Assembly (NCBI GenBank): GCA_947447005.1
Contig: CANFHO010000004.1
Coordinates: 1-51,680 of the forward strand
DNA length: 51,680 nucleotides
Direction: 5' to 3'
DNA from: Chitinophagaceae bacterium
Lineage (GTDB): Bacteria; Bacteroidota; Bacteroidia; Chitinophagales; Chitinophagaceae
The translations under genes were made by a program, and so were the position numbers. This document shows positions 42,796-51,680 of this stretch, one piece after another (the stretch's first letter is position 1; the number at the start of each line of letters is the position of its first letter). Below the pieces are notes generated by a model that was not told where the DNA came from, did not search any database, and saw only the letters and a list, made by a program, of their open reading frames with translations.

Positions 42796-43842
42796 ATGGA
42801 TGATATATTTCAGCATGTTGTGATGATAGGGCCATCAGGAAATAAAGGAGGTATAGCAATTGTAATCAATACTATTAGGGAAAATTATAAAGGAATTTCA
42901 TTTCTATCGAGCTATCCGGAAAATAAAAATAGATCTCGATTACTTCATTTTATAAAATGCATTGCACGGTTGCATCAAATTTTGCGAACTCAAATTGATA
43001 TTAATATTGTTCATCTACATGTAGCCTCTAAAGGAAGCTTTGTAAGAAAAAGTATTCTTATGTTAATCGCCAAGGCGCATAGAAGGAAAGCTATTTTACA
43101 TATGCATGGAGGATCGTTTCATATATTCTACAACAAAAGTATCATTCATAAAACATTGATAAAAAACATACTAAATAGGGCAGATGCAGTTATATGTTTG
43201 TCGGATAGCTGGAGATTATTCTATAAAAGTATAAGTAAACAGAAAACTATTTCTGTAATAGGAAATCCGGTTAATAAAATAAAATGCAATGAATCGATTC
43301 ATACAACTGACACAGTTCAATTATTATTCCTGGGTAAAATATGTGATGAAAAAGGAATTTTTGAGTTGGTAGAAATATTGTGTAAAAATGAATCGTATCT
43401 GGATGGTAAAATAAAATTGAGTATTGCCGGTTTTGGTGAATCCCAAAGATTAATAGATCAAATAGAATTACTGGACACGAAACAAAATATTCAATTTATC
43501 GGATGGATAGAGGGTGAAGAAAAAGCTAATATAATATGCAAATCCGACGTATATATTCTGCCTTCACATTTTGAAGGTTTGCCTGTATCAATTATTGAAT
43601 GTATGATGTGCAGTAAACCAATTATTGCGACAAATGTAGGAGGTATTTCTACGCTGGTTGAAAACGGGTTCAATGGATGGCTTTTTAATCCAAGTAATAC
43701 CTCCGCACTGGATCTGATATTAAATAATATGATTCAAAATAAACAATTATTAAAACAATTTGGCGAAAATTCATTTATGAAATCCAAGATATATACACCA
43801 GAAAATGTAAAACAGGATTTGGTAAAACTCTATTTAAAATGA
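42796..43842 (+). CDS. Glycosyltransferase family 4 (third)
   Basis: A 348-residue GT-B enzyme. MIGPSGNKGGIAIVI at the N-terminus and LFLGKICDEKGIFELVEIL, then SHFEGLPVSIIECMMCSKPIIATNVGG with the intact E-x7-E motif, place it in GT4. It is slightly shorter than the second GT4. The substrate is unknown. It lies 14 bases after the previous gene. Confidence 0.88.
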   Translation: MDDIFQHVVMIGPSGNKGGIAIVINTIRENYKGISFLSSYPENKNRSRLLHFIKCIARLHQILRTQIDINIVHLHVASKGSFVRKSILMLIAKAHRRKAILHMHGGSFHIFYNKSIIHKTLIKNILNRADAVICLSDSWRLFYKSISKQKTISVIGNPVNKIKCNESIHTTDTVQLLFLGKICDEKGIFELVEILCKNESYLDGKIKLSIAGFGESQRLIDQIELLDTKQNIQFIGWIEGEEKANIICKSDVYILPSHFEGLPVSIIECMMCSKPIIATNVGGISTLVENGFNGWLFNPSNTSALDLILNNMIQNKQLLKQFGENSFMKSKIYTPENVKQDLVKLYLK

Positions 43843-43864
43843 CAAACAAAAACAATTTTTATTT

Positions 43865-45127
43865 ATGAAAGAAACATCCCTGGGTTATATGCGTCTTAAA
43901 TTTATCGATTTGATGCGAGGAACAGATATGTTGAAAGCATTGAGGGAATTGAAAAAACAACAATACTGGAATCGAGAGAGATTGAAAAAAATTGAGGATG
44001 AGCGTTTTGAAGAAATTTTGATTGATGCAGCTAAGAGTAGTTCGCACTATCAAAATATAGCATCCTATCAAGATTTGAACATACTAACCAAGGATGTTAT
44101 AAAAATATCCCCAGAAAATTTCATTTCAACAAATTATAGCTCAAGTCTTACATTAAAAGCTACAAGCGGATCGACAGGATCTCCCTTGATATACTATACC
44201 ACCAGAGAGGCTCTTTCATATATGTGGGCTGGAATTATCTTCTCATGGCAGATTGCAGGATATGCATTAGGCGATAAAGTAGCATTTATATCAGGTACAT
44301 CACTGTTTAAAAATGATTTTAAACATGTTTTATTTCACAAACTATTTAACATCAAAACATATTCTACTTTTTCATTGAATGATGAGGATATAGAAAAATA
44401 TATAATTGATATCAATAAAAGTAAAATAAAAATAATATATGGTTATGCTACAGCTTTAAACAAAATGGCAGAATATATTTTAGAAAAAAGAAAAATCGAT
44501 TTTCCAACATTAAAAGGTATTGTATCCTCAGCTGAGGTGCTGACAGATGAACACAGAAAAAATATAGAAAATGCTTTCGGCGTTAAAGTATATAACCAAT
44601 ATGGTTGCAACGAAGGTGGTGTTTCTGCTTTCGAATGCGAAGAAAATCATTTACATCTTATAAATACGAAATGCAAATACGAAATAGATTCGGATGGAAA
44701 TCTGATTGCGTCAGATTTAATCAACAAAGGATTCTTTATGCTTCGGTATTTCACTGGAGATAAATTAATTATGGATGAAAACAATATTTGTTCTTGCGGC
44801 AGAGGATTTCCAGTTATTGAAAAAGTAATAGGCAGGAGTTATGATATTGTAATAGACAATAAAAATAAAATTTTACATGCTGCATTTTTCAATATTCTGT
44901 TTAAAGAAGATCCTAGCATCCGACAATTTCAAATACAATTTGATAAAAGTAAAATTTCGATTAACCTAAAAGTTGATGAGGGATGCGCCAAATCTGAACG
45001 TTATTCAAAATACTTAGACATCATAAAACAACATTTATGCTTTGACGAGTATAATTTAAACCTGAATGCACCTTTTTTGGTTTCTCAAAATGCTAAACAC
45101 AAATACGTAATCAATACAGCCGCATGA
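43865..45127 (+). CDS. CapK/PaaK-like adenylate-forming enzyme
   Basis: A 420-residue protein related to phenylacetate-CoA ligase. ATSGSTGSPLIYY (about 100-112) is the nucleotide-binding P-loop-like motif; NQYGCNEGG (about 242-250) and the C-x-CGRG...IGRSYD segment (about 302-322) are typical of CapK-type proteins in capsule loci. Such enzymes are thought to activate a carboxylic acid for attachment to, or modification of, the polysaccharide; the substrate is unknown. Its stop overlaps the DUF354 start (ATGA), implying translational coupling. Confidence 0.83.
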   Translation: MKETSLGYMRLKFIDLMRGTDMLKALRELKKQQYWNRERLKKIEDERFEEILIDAAKSSSHYQNIASYQDLNILTKDVIKISPENFISTNYSSSLTLKATSGSTGSPLIYYTTREALSYMWAGIIFSWQIAGYALGDKVAFISGTSLFKNDFKHVLFHKLFNIKTYSTFSLNDEDIEKYIIDINKSKIKIIYGYATALNKMAEYILEKRKIDFPTLKGIVSSAEVLTDEHRKNIENAFGVKVYNQYGCNEGGVSAFECEENHLHLINTKCKYEIDSDGNLIASDLINKGFFMLRYFTGDKLIMDENNICSCGRGFPVIEKVIGRSYDIVIDNKNKILHAAFFNILFKEDPSIRQFQIQFDKSKISINLKVDEGCAKSERYSKYLDIIKQHLCFDEYNLNLNAPFLVSQNAKHKYVINTAA

Positions 45128-46200
45128 AAATAACAAGCAATAAACCTGTTAAAATCTGGTTTGATATATCCAACTCCCCGCATGTGATGATGTTTCATGA
45201 CATGATTAACGAACTCAAAGAAAAAGGATTTGATGTCATTATAACCTCGAGGCCATTGGCAAATACGTTGGATCTCTTGGATCAAAAAGGGTTAGAACAT
45301 GCAGTAGTAGGAGAACATTACGGAAAGAATCTATTTATGAAATTTTTCGGATACCCCATCAGATGTTTCCAGCTATACCGATTTTTAAAAAACAAACATC
45401 TGGATGCCGCCATTGCTCAAAGTTCTTTCCATTCACCTCTGGTAGCCTGGATGCTTGGCATACCTAGTATATATACAAATGACAATGAACATGCCATAGG
45501 AAATGTTGCAGGTTTATTTTTTGCAAAGAAATTATACTTCCCTGAAAGTATGAATAGAAAATCAATTTTATTCATGTTGCCTGGCATGAAAAGAAAAACG
45601 GTAATCTATCCAGGTATAAAAGAATCAATTTATCTGTGGAGAAAAATGGATGGGAAAAAGCACTTCACTAAAAAAACTTCAGTCCCATTTAATATTTACT
45701 TGAGACCAGAACCGAGAACGGCCCAATATTATAAAGGGGGTGAAAATTTTCTTGATAAAACAATCAATGAGTTAAAGAGAGAAAACCATGTTGTGGTTCT
45801 TTCTCGTGATAAAAAACAGCTGGCCCATTATCATGAAGATCAGTTCAAAGGAGTTGATGTTCCAGATAGACCTATTCGGATGGAACGCATTTTAAAGGAT
45901 TGTGATCTGTTTATTGGTGCCGGGGGTTCTATGACAAGAGAAATAGCCATTATGGGTATACCAACAATTTCAGTATACCAGGATGAGTTGCTAGGTGTTG
46001 ATAAATATTTGATAGACAAAGGGTATATGTCGCATGTGAAAAATTTGGAAAATGCGAATGCCGGAAAGCTGATTGCCATGTTGGGAGAGCACATCGGCAA
46101 TGGGCATTTGCTGGAAAAAGGCAAGAAAGCCTATTACATGATGCTAGATGATTTAATAAATATGGCAAAAATTCATCACAATAAAAAACAACTGGTATGA
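45124..46200 (+). CDS. DUF354 family GT-B-like protein
   Basis: A 358-residue protein with the DUF354 signature KIWFDISNSPHVMMFHDMI (about 9-27), SSFHSPLVAWMLGIPSIYTNDNEHA, and in the C-terminal half FIGAGGSMTREIAIMGIPTISVY (about 262-284). The fold is GT-B, like UDP-GlcNAc 2-epimerase and MurG, but the reaction is not established. Four-base overlaps join it to the genes on both sides. Its neighbours (oxidoreductase, probable TIM-barrel protein, WecB-like epimerase) suggest a role in making or transferring an unusual amino sugar. Confidence 0.85.
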   Translation: MKITSNKPVKIWFDISNSPHVMMFHDMINELKEKGFDVIITSRPLANTLDLLDQKGLEHAVVGEHYGKNLFMKFFGYPIRCFQLYRFLKNKHLDAAIAQSSFHSPLVAWMLGIPSIYTNDNEHAIGNVAGLFFAKKLYFPESMNRKSILFMLPGMKRKTVIYPGIKESIYLWRKMDGKKHFTKKTSVPFNIYLRPEPRTAQYYKGGENFLDKTINELKRENHVVVLSRDKKQLAHYHEDQFKGVDVPDRPIRMERILKDCDLFIGAGGSMTREIAIMGIPTISVYQDELLGVDKYLIDKGYMSHVKNLENANAGKLIAMLGEHIGNGHLLEKGKKAYYMMLDDLINMAKIHHNKKQLV

Positions 46201-47213
46201 TCAAAATTGGATTGATAGGTGCTGGTAAAATGGGAATATCTCATCTTGCCATTTTAGGTGCTCATAAAAATGTAACAGTCAATGCAGTGGCAGAAAAATC
46301 CGGACTTGTAAGAGATGTTTTGGAGCGATATGGTTCATTCAAGTGCTATGACGACCATAATGACTTACTGAATCATTCACAAACGGATGCCGTTGTTATA
46401 TCTGTTCCTACCAAATTTCATGCTCCTGTGGTACGTGCGGTTATCGAAAGGGGTATTCATGTTTTTGTTGAAAAGCCATTTTGTCTCAATCCAGCAGAAG
46501 GAGAAGATCTAATGAATTTAGCAAAGATCAAAAATGTTATCAATCAGGTGGGTTATCACAATAAATTCATTAAAACATTTCGTGAAGCCCGACGTATTCT
46601 CCAAGAAAATATGCTGGGTGAAATCAAACATTTTAATGGAGAGCAATTTGGACCGGTAGTAACGAAAGCAAAGGAATTGACTTGGCGATCAAAATCAGAT
46701 GAAGGTGGAGGATGCTTGATGGATTATGCGGCTCATTTAATCGATCTTATCAATTTTGTAGTCGGCAACATATCCTCAATTAAAAGTGCAGAATTAAAAT
46801 CATTTTATTCTCATCAGGTGGAAGATGCTGTATATGCACTGGTAAAAACTTCGAATGGCATTGGGGGAACGTTAAATGTGAATTGGAGTGATGAAACGTA
46901 TAGAAAAATGTCTACCTCCATTACAGTTATGGGAACAAAAGGAAAGATGATAGTTGATGGCACTGAACTGAAATTGTATTTCAAGGATAAACCTAAGGAT
47001 CAATCCTATAGCAAGGGATGGAACATCAGACATATTAATGAATTTCCAAGTGGGGTTGAGTATTATTTAAGAGGAGAGGAATATTCAGATCAGTTAGATC
47101 ATTTTATTCAAGCTGTTTCAGGAAAGGCAAAAAATGACATAAACACGTTTGAAACTGCCTGGAAAACAGACAAAATTATTGACCAAATCAGAACATTTAA
47201 AATAACAGCATGA
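46197..47213 (+). CDS. Gfo/Idh/MocA family NAD(P)-dependent oxidoreductase
   Basis: A 338-residue protein. The N-terminal Rossmann domain has GLIGAGKMGISHL (nucleotide-binding GxGxxG variant) and VFVEKPFCLNPAEGEDLM, where EKP carries the conserved catalytic-region Lys; the C-terminal alpha/beta half contains GGGCLMDYAAHLIDLINF with the conserved D-x3-H. The family oxidises or reduces sugar hydroxyl groups, often at C3 of UDP-sugars in surface-polysaccharide loci. It overlaps both flanking genes by four bases. Confidence 0.9.
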   Translation: MIKIGLIGAGKMGISHLAILGAHKNVTVNAVAEKSGLVRDVLERYGSFKCYDDHNDLLNHSQTDAVVISVPTKFHAPVVRAVIERGIHVFVEKPFCLNPAEGEDLMNLAKIKNVINQVGYHNKFIKTFREARRILQENMLGEIKHFNGEQFGPVVTKAKELTWRSKSDEGGGCLMDYAAHLIDLINFVVGNISSIKSAELKSFYSHQVEDAVYALVKTSNGIGGTLNVNWSDETYRKMSTSITVMGTKGKMIVDGTELKLYFKDKPKDQSYSKGWNIRHINEFPSGVEYYLRGEEYSDQLDHFIQAVSGKAKNDINTFETAWKTDKIIDQIRTFKITA

Positions 47214-48115
47214 ATAGAATCATTTATGGCGATAACCAGTTTTTTGGTGTCAATCATGTATCAGATGAAAAAGCAAGAAATCAATCAATCAAATTTCGTG
47301 AGGATGAAAGTATTGTAAAAACAATCAGGATTGCAATGGATGAGGGAATCGACACCTTTATGTGTACAACGCACGAGCGTATGTTTAACATTTCAAAACT
47401 CATATCAAATGATGTAAACATGCGAGAGGGTCTCACTGTATATCCATGCCTACCCTATGCACATAAATATGCAAATGCAGTTACGGAATTAGGCATTATG
47501 GGTACCCTCAAGCAATATATGCCATTGAATATTGGAGAAGCGTTCATCAAAGGAGGAACTGCATTTTTCAGAAAAGATTATATGAAAATGATGGAATTGT
47601 TGGTAGATGCTGAATTAAAAATGTTTAAACATATCAACACGCCGATTATTTTTTTACAAAATGTGATTACAGATTTACTGCTTGGGTTGGGGATGAATGA
47701 AGTACTCCTTTCATTCAAAAATTATATTGAAACAAAATATAATGCAGAAGCGGGTTTCATCACAATGAATATGCCACTTTTAATGGAAGCATTGGAAAGC
47801 GTTGGTGTGGATGACCCAATTATATGCTCATCCATCAATGTTGATGGTTTCAGAATGTCTGGCGGAAAAGAGGCTTACGAAAATGCAATGAAAAACCATG
47901 ATGCCAGAATAATAGCCATGCAGGTATTTTCAGGAGGAAGCACATCACCTGATAAGGCATTGGAATATGTATGTGGGCTTCCGGCGGTTGAATCAATTTT
48001 ATTTGGAGCCTCAAATCGGGATAATATAAGAGATACAATCTCGAGAATACGAAAGTTTGATAAGATTGTCAATCATGGTGAAAAAAATGAGATACTAATA
48101 CATGAAACCATTTAA
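47210..48115 (+). CDS. Unrecognised protein of probable TIM-barrel fold in the sugar-modification module
   Basis: A 301-residue protein without signal peptide or membrane helix. It begins NRIIYGDNQFFGVNHVS; the regular alternation of beta strands and helices, GIDTFMCTTHERM in the second turn, and the end GLPAVESILFGASNRDNI, which resembles the C-terminus of aldo/keto reductases, suggest a TIM barrel. I cannot see the AKR catalytic tetrad, so no reductase function is claimed. The four-base overlap with the Gfo/Idh/MocA gene and the WecB-like gene 10 bases downstream argue that it acts on the same sugar nucleotide. Confidence 0.7.
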   Translation: MNRIIYGDNQFFGVNHVSDEKARNQSIKFREDESIVKTIRIAMDEGIDTFMCTTHERMFNISKLISNDVNMREGLTVYPCLPYAHKYANAVTELGIMGTLKQYMPLNIGEAFIKGGTAFFRKDYMKMMELLVDAELKMFKHINTPIIFLQNVITDLLLGLGMNEVLLSFKNYIETKYNAEAGFITMNMPLLMEALESVGVDDPIICSSINVDGFRMSGGKEAYENAMKNHDARIIAMQVFSGGSTSPDKALEYVCGLPAVESILFGASNRDNIRDTISRIRKFDKIVNHGEKNEILIHETI

Positions 48116-48124
48116 TTCAACAAA

Positions 48125-49261
48125 ATGAAAATTACTTTAGTTGCAGGAGCAAGGCCTAATTTCATGAAAATAGCCCCTATCATCAGGGAAATAAAAAAAA
48201 CAGCAATACATAATCCTGAATTGAAATACAGATTGGTGCATACAGGTCAGCACTATGACGATACCATGAGTGGCAATTTTTTCAGGCAGCTTGAAATTCC
48301 GGAGCCCAATATCAATTTGTGTTGCAAAGGAAGTTCGCAGGCTGAACAAACAGCATCAATCATGATGGGTTTCGAGAAAGATCTTATCCTGAATAAACCG
48401 GATCTTGTGCTTGTGGTAGGAGATGTGAATTCCACCATGGCATGTACAATTACTGCAAAAAAAATGAATATTGATACTGCTCATGTTGAAGCTGGAATAC
48501 GCTCTGGAGATATGACGATGCCGGAAGAAATCAATAGAATGATTACTGATGCTATTTCAGATTTGTATTTCACAACAAGCACCATGGCCACTGAAACCCT
48601 TATCAAAGAAAATATTTCAGAAGATAAAATCCATTTTGTTGGGAACACGATGATTGACACATTACTCCAACAAATGAAAAGAATACAAAAGCCTTCAAAC
48701 TGGAGTGATATTGATACTCGTATAAAAGGGTATTTACTTCTGACTTTACATAGGCCATCCAATGTGGATGACCCTATCAAATTACAAATACTCTTTGATA
48801 TCATTCATCAAAATGCAGAAGGTTATGATATCATATTCCCCATTCATCCTAGAACAAGAAAAAACATAGAAACATTTGGTATTGAAACATATGACATCAA
48901 AATGATTGCTCCACAAGGATACCTTGAATTCATGTTCCTATTATCCAATTCCATAGGTGTCATTACAGACTCTGGTGGCGTAACCGAAGAAGCTACTGTA
49001 TTGAATATTCCATGCATTACATTAAGAAATACAACTGAACGTCCAGAAACGGTAGTGATTGGAACAAATGAACTTGTGGGTGATGAGCCACTATATCTTG
49101 CACAATTCATGAGTAAAATGTTAAATGGAAATTGGAAAAAAGGAGGTATCCCTGAAAAGTGGGACGGAAAAGCTGCAGAAAGGATTGTTTCTATTATTCA
49201 AGATAAATATGCAAATAATTTTCAACCTGAAAAAGAAGTCGAAATGACTGAAACAATATGA
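48125..49261 (+). CDS. wecB: UDP-N-acetylglucosamine 2-epimerase (non-hydrolysing)
   Basis: A 378-residue GT-B epimerase that interconverts UDP-GlcNAc and UDP-ManNAc. Visible family motifs: AGARPNFMKIAPI, VHTGQHYDDTMSG, VVGDVNSTMA, HVEAGIRSGDMTMPEEINR (with the catalytic-site His/Glu and Asp), LLTLHRPSNVDD and ITDSGGVTEEA with TERPE. It could supply ManNAc or start a path to a derived amino sugar together with the preceding oxidoreductase and DUF354 protein. A close relative with a different 2-epimerase substrate is possible. Its stop overlaps the next start by four bases. Confidence 0.93.
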   Translation: MKITLVAGARPNFMKIAPIIREIKKTAIHNPELKYRLVHTGQHYDDTMSGNFFRQLEIPEPNINLCCKGSSQAEQTASIMMGFEKDLILNKPDLVLVVGDVNSTMACTITAKKMNIDTAHVEAGIRSGDMTMPEEINRMITDAISDLYFTTSTMATETLIKENISEDKIHFVGNTMIDTLLQQMKRIQKPSNWSDIDTRIKGYLLLTLHRPSNVDDPIKLQILFDIIHQNAEGYDIIFPIHPRTRKNIETFGIETYDIKMIAPQGYLEFMFLLSNSIGVITDSGGVTEEATVLNIPCITLRNTTERPETVVIGTNELVGDEPLYLAQFMSKMLNGNWKKGGIPEKWDGKAAERIVSIIQDKYANNFQPEKEVEMTETI

Positions 49262-50625
49262 CAGGCATCGTAAAAGAACATCTTAAAAGCATTTTAATCA
49301 TAGGTGATGCATTGTCGGTGACAATGTTCTTCCTATTATATCCGTGGCCAATAGCAAACAATGAAATGACATTGCACATTGCCTCCATAATGCTTATATG
49401 GCCTTTGGCATGTATGCTTACAGGTACATATGGAAGTAACGCAGCCCTACATTTTGAAGTTTTGCTCAAAACAACCATTCAATCAATTATTATTTGGCTT
49501 TTTGCACTGCTCATTTCCGCGATTTTCATAACTGATACCATACATAAATTATTCATTGTTTCACATATTGGCGTTTTTCTAATTTGGATTTTGAGTACCA
49601 GGTTTATATATCTATTTATAAAATATCGTGTCAAAAGAAGAAGATCAGAAAACAACAAAGTCATTATCCTCGGATTCAATGAAACGGCAAAAAAATTGGC
49701 GAATTATTTTGAAGAAGAAGGGCTAGAGTCTGAATTATTAGGCTTTATTGATGACAGTAAAAATGTAAATGAACTTTCCAATTATCCTATATTATCGCCA
49801 TTAGAAGAAACAATCAATACAGCATGTGCATTGAAAGCACAAGAGATCTATTCAACCATCACACCAGAACAAAACAGCTATATCTATTCTTTGATACAGG
49901 AAGCTGAAGAAAAATGTATGCGGTTTAGAATAGTTCCCAATCTCTCACATTTTGTTCGAAAACCTGTTATAACAAGCTACATAAGGGATATGCCAGTAAT
50001 TTCTTTAAGGAGAGATCCACTTGAAGATCCGTCAAACCGTGCCCAAAAAAGAGCCCTAGATATATTCTTCAGTCTTTTTATGCTCATCTTCGTCATTTCA
50101 TGGTTGTACCCTATTATAGGACTGATCATCAAGTTGGAGTCTAAGGGGCCTGTCATATTTTCACAATTACGAACAGGGTTGAATGACCATTCATTCAAAT
50201 GCTATAAATTTCGGAGTATGAAAATGGGACCATTTGACGAAACAAAACAGGCTACAAAAAATGACAGTAGAATCACTAAACTTGGAGCTATTTTGCGAAA
50301 AACAAGTATTGATGAATTTCCCCAATTCATCAATGTCATTAAAGGTGAAATGAGTATTGTTGGTCCAAGACCTCATATGATGCAACATACTGAGAAGTTC
50401 TCAAAACTGGTAGATCATTATATGATCAGACAAATGTTGAAGCCAGGAATAACAGGATGGGCACAAGTAAATGGATTCAGAGGAGAGATTACTGAAACAG
50501 ATCAATTGAAAATGCGGATTGCTAATGATCTCTGGTATTTGGAAAACTGGAATATTTGGCTTGATATCAAAATAATACTGATGACAGGTTTTAAAATATT
50601 TATAGGTGACAAGCATGCATATTAA
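49258..50625 (+). CDS. Undecaprenyl-phosphate sugar-1-phosphate transferase (WbaP/WcaJ-like)
   Basis: A 455-residue membrane enzyme that starts repeat-unit synthesis by moving a sugar-1-phosphate to undecaprenyl phosphate. Four N-terminal membrane helices (about 10-125), a nucleotide-binding-like domain (about 140-250, KVIILGFNETAKKLANYF), then a further helix (about 270-290) and the catalytic bacterial-sugar-transferase domain: KRALDIFFS, FKCYKFRSMK, LRKTSIDEFPQFINV, SIVGPRPHM and PGITGWAQVNGFRGE. It resembles the group using UDP-glucose or related sugars. It is the last gene of the cluster and ends just before a perfect hairpin. Confidence 0.92.
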   Translation: MTGIVKEHLKSILIIGDALSVTMFFLLYPWPIANNEMTLHIASIMLIWPLACMLTGTYGSNAALHFEVLLKTTIQSIIIWLFALLISAIFITDTIHKLFIVSHIGVFLIWILSTRFIYLFIKYRVKRRRSENNKVIILGFNETAKKLANYFEEEGLESELLGFIDDSKNVNELSNYPILSPLEETINTACALKAQEIYSTITPEQNSYIYSLIQEAEEKCMRFRIVPNLSHFVRKPVITSYIRDMPVISLRRDPLEDPSNRAQKRALDIFFSLFMLIFVISWLYPIIGLIIKLESKGPVIFSQLRTGLNDHSFKCYKFRSMKMGPFDETKQATKNDSRITKLGAILRKTSIDEFPQFINVIKGEMSIVGPRPHMMQHTEKFSKLVDHYMIRQMLKPGITGWAQVNGFRGEITETDQLKMRIANDLWYLENWNIWLDIKIILMTGFKIFIGDKHAY

Positions 50626-50658
50626 AAGAGGCAGGACAAATATGATGTCCTGCCTCTT
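50626..50658. terminator. Bidirectional terminator-like hairpin closing the exopolysaccharide cluster
   Basis: AAGAGGCAGGACA (50626-50638) and TGTCCTGCCTCTT (50646-50658) form a perfect 13-bp stem with a seven-base loop, directly after the stop of the sugar transferase gene and 21 bases from the stop of the convergent adhesin gene. Downstream T runs are short on both strands, so efficiency is uncertain. The GGCAGGA core is reminiscent of the octamer repeats. Confidence 0.72.
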
Positions 50659-50679
50659 AATGATACTAACCAGGGAGCC

Positions 50680-51680
50680 TTACAATTTCAATAACTTGAC
50701 TGTTTGCACGGCACTTCCAATAGTGACCTTCGCAAAATATGTTCCATGATAAAAATTTTGTCCAAACACAAATCTTGTATATGCATTGCCACTTGTATTA
50801 TATACAATATGACCTTGCATATCAAATACTGTCAGATTAACTTTCATCGAACCATGATACCTAATTGATAAGTTGAAATAATTTGTTGTTGGATTAGGAT
50901 ATACATTTATTCGATAATGGACATCTGTAGTAGTCGTTGTAATTGTTGTTACAATTGGAGCAACATAAGCAGCAACAACAAATGTTTTAGTCGAAATACA
51001 TCCAACATTATCTTTAACATTATAACTATGAGTACCCGCAAATAAACCTGAAAAAGTATTAGACTGGTAGGCGCCGCCATCCATATTAAAAAGGTATGGT
51101 AATGTGCCACCACTTGCATTGATGACTGCGTTTGCAGTACCTCCAGCAACACTGATTGTACCAATTGTGACTGAGGCTGCGATAGCCGTAGGCTGACTCA
51201 AAGAAAAAACTACAGTATCTTTCAAACCCTTGGCATCAGAAACAATGTATGAATGATTTCCTGCAGCAACACTAAAAGTACCTGTGCCTGTATATGGCTG
51301 GGTTCCGCCCACTGCTGAAACAATAACAGAAGTACTTCCTCCATTACATGCAATTTTACCAGTAACAGCTGAGGCTACCATTGGAGCTACAATAACCAAT
51401 GCAGGTTGATTGATACTGAATGTTGCAGTTGAAATACATCCACTTGCATCTTTCACAGCATATGGATAACTACCAGCAAGCACACTGCTGAAAACATTGC
51501 CTGACTGATATGATCCATTGTTGAAACTATATGTATAAGGTGATGTAGCTGCTGATGCAGAAACTGTTACGGAAGTACTTCCTCCAAACACTGATATACT
51601 ACCTGCAGTTGCAGATGTAACCAATTTTGTAGGTTGTACAATAGAAACAGCAACGGTATCTTTTAAACCTTTTGCATCAG
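50680..51680 (-). CDS. SprB-repeat surface adhesin with T9SS sorting domain (5' partial)
   Basis: The frame is open to the window edge, so only the last about 332 residues are seen; the gene starts beyond 51680. It consists of SprB-like repeats that alternate in two forms: a longer one with PYTYSFNNGSYQSG ... DASGCIST and a shorter one with DAKGLKDT, each followed by a QP-type linker. The last about 75 residues are a type A T9SS C-terminal sorting domain: VYPNPTTNYFNLSI, VFDMQGHIVYN, and the ending VQTVKLLKL. Such proteins are exported by the type IX system and anchored or secreted; SprB itself is a gliding adhesin. It is convergent with the exopolysaccharide cluster. Confidence 0.88.
   Translation of the reverse strand, partial: DAKGLKDTVAVSIVQPTKLVTSATAGSISVFGGSTSVTVSASAATSPYTYSFNNGSYQSGNVFSSVLAGSYPYAVKDASGCISTATFSINQPALVIVAPMVASAVTGKIACNGGSTSVIVSAVGGTQPYTGTGTFSVAAGNHSYIVSDAKGLKDTVVFSLSQPTAIAASVTIGTISVAGGTANAVINASGGTLPYLFNMDGGAYQSNTFSGLFAGTHSYNVKDNVGCISTKTFVVAAYVAPIVTTITTTTTDVHYRINVYPNPTTNYFNLSIRYHGSMKVNLTVFDMQGHIVYNTSGNAYTRFVFGQNFYHGTYFAKVTIGSAVQTVKLLKL

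Overview
This window looks like a chromosomal segment from a Bacteroidetes (Bacteroidota) bacterium, probably from the Chitinophagaceae/Sphingobacteriia side of the phylum; the family is inferred, not measured. Support for the phylum: a SusC/SusD outer-membrane pair, several secreted FG-GAP/VCBS and ASPIC/UnbV proteins, a C-terminal type IX secretion sorting domain, a Wza/Wzc/UpxY-type polysaccharide locus, almost no Shine-Dalgarno sequences, and promoters of the form TTG-N19/20-TAnnTTTG. I see no rRNA, tRNA, CRISPR array, insertion sequence or prophage, and no stretch longer than about 300 bases without a gene.

Layout. Positions 1-5.9 kb hold the end of msrB, a YceI protein, a very large sortilin/BNR-repeat secreted protein, a 42-residue lipoprotein with a small unknown partner, and a GT28/MurG-like glycosyltransferase. 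5.9-10.4 kb holds two adjacent secreted amidohydrolase-like genes. 10.5-15.4 kb (minus strand) holds a long-form PurF, a cytochrome c/FG-GAP protein and a SurA-like chaperone. 15.5-20.2 kb (minus) is the translation operon rimP-nusA-infB, with a recognisable promoter and leader hairpin. 20.4-21.4 kb is a trio of small envelope proteins. 21.5-31.0 kb (minus) is a SusC-SusD-ASPIC/VCBS-vanadium haloperoxidase locus. 31.2-32.4 kb is a secreted fibronectin-III protein.

32.6-50.6 kb is one long, tightly packed plus-strand exopolysaccharide/capsule cluster of 16 genes. It encodes a Wza-like export lipoprotein, a Wzc-like tyrosine autokinase, an UpxY/NusG-type antiterminator, a polysaccharide deacetylase, a Wzy-like polymerase, a Wzx flippase, three GT4 glycosyltransferases, a hexapeptide acetyltransferase, a CapK/PaaK-like adenylate-forming enzyme, a DUF354 GT-B protein, a Gfo/Idh/MocA oxidoreductase, an unrecognised probable TIM-barrel protein, UDP-GlcNAc 2-epimerase, and the initiating polyprenyl-phosphate sugar transferase. 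These give every step of a Wzx/Wzy-type pathway: lipid priming, sugar supply, assembly, flipping, polymerisation and export. The window ends in the C-terminal part of a large SprB-repeat adhesin with a T9SS sorting tail.

The most striking non-coding signal is a family of inverted repeats whose arms are themselves tandem arrays of 7- or 8-bp units. They sit directly against the stop codons of flanking genes at several independent places (about 133-255, 4153-4350, 10363-10494, 15446-15502 and 21391-21466), with partial relatives near 20.27-20.41 kb and 21.1 kb. They look like both 3'-end processing/termination structures and expandable minisatellites, and I know of no standard annotation for them.
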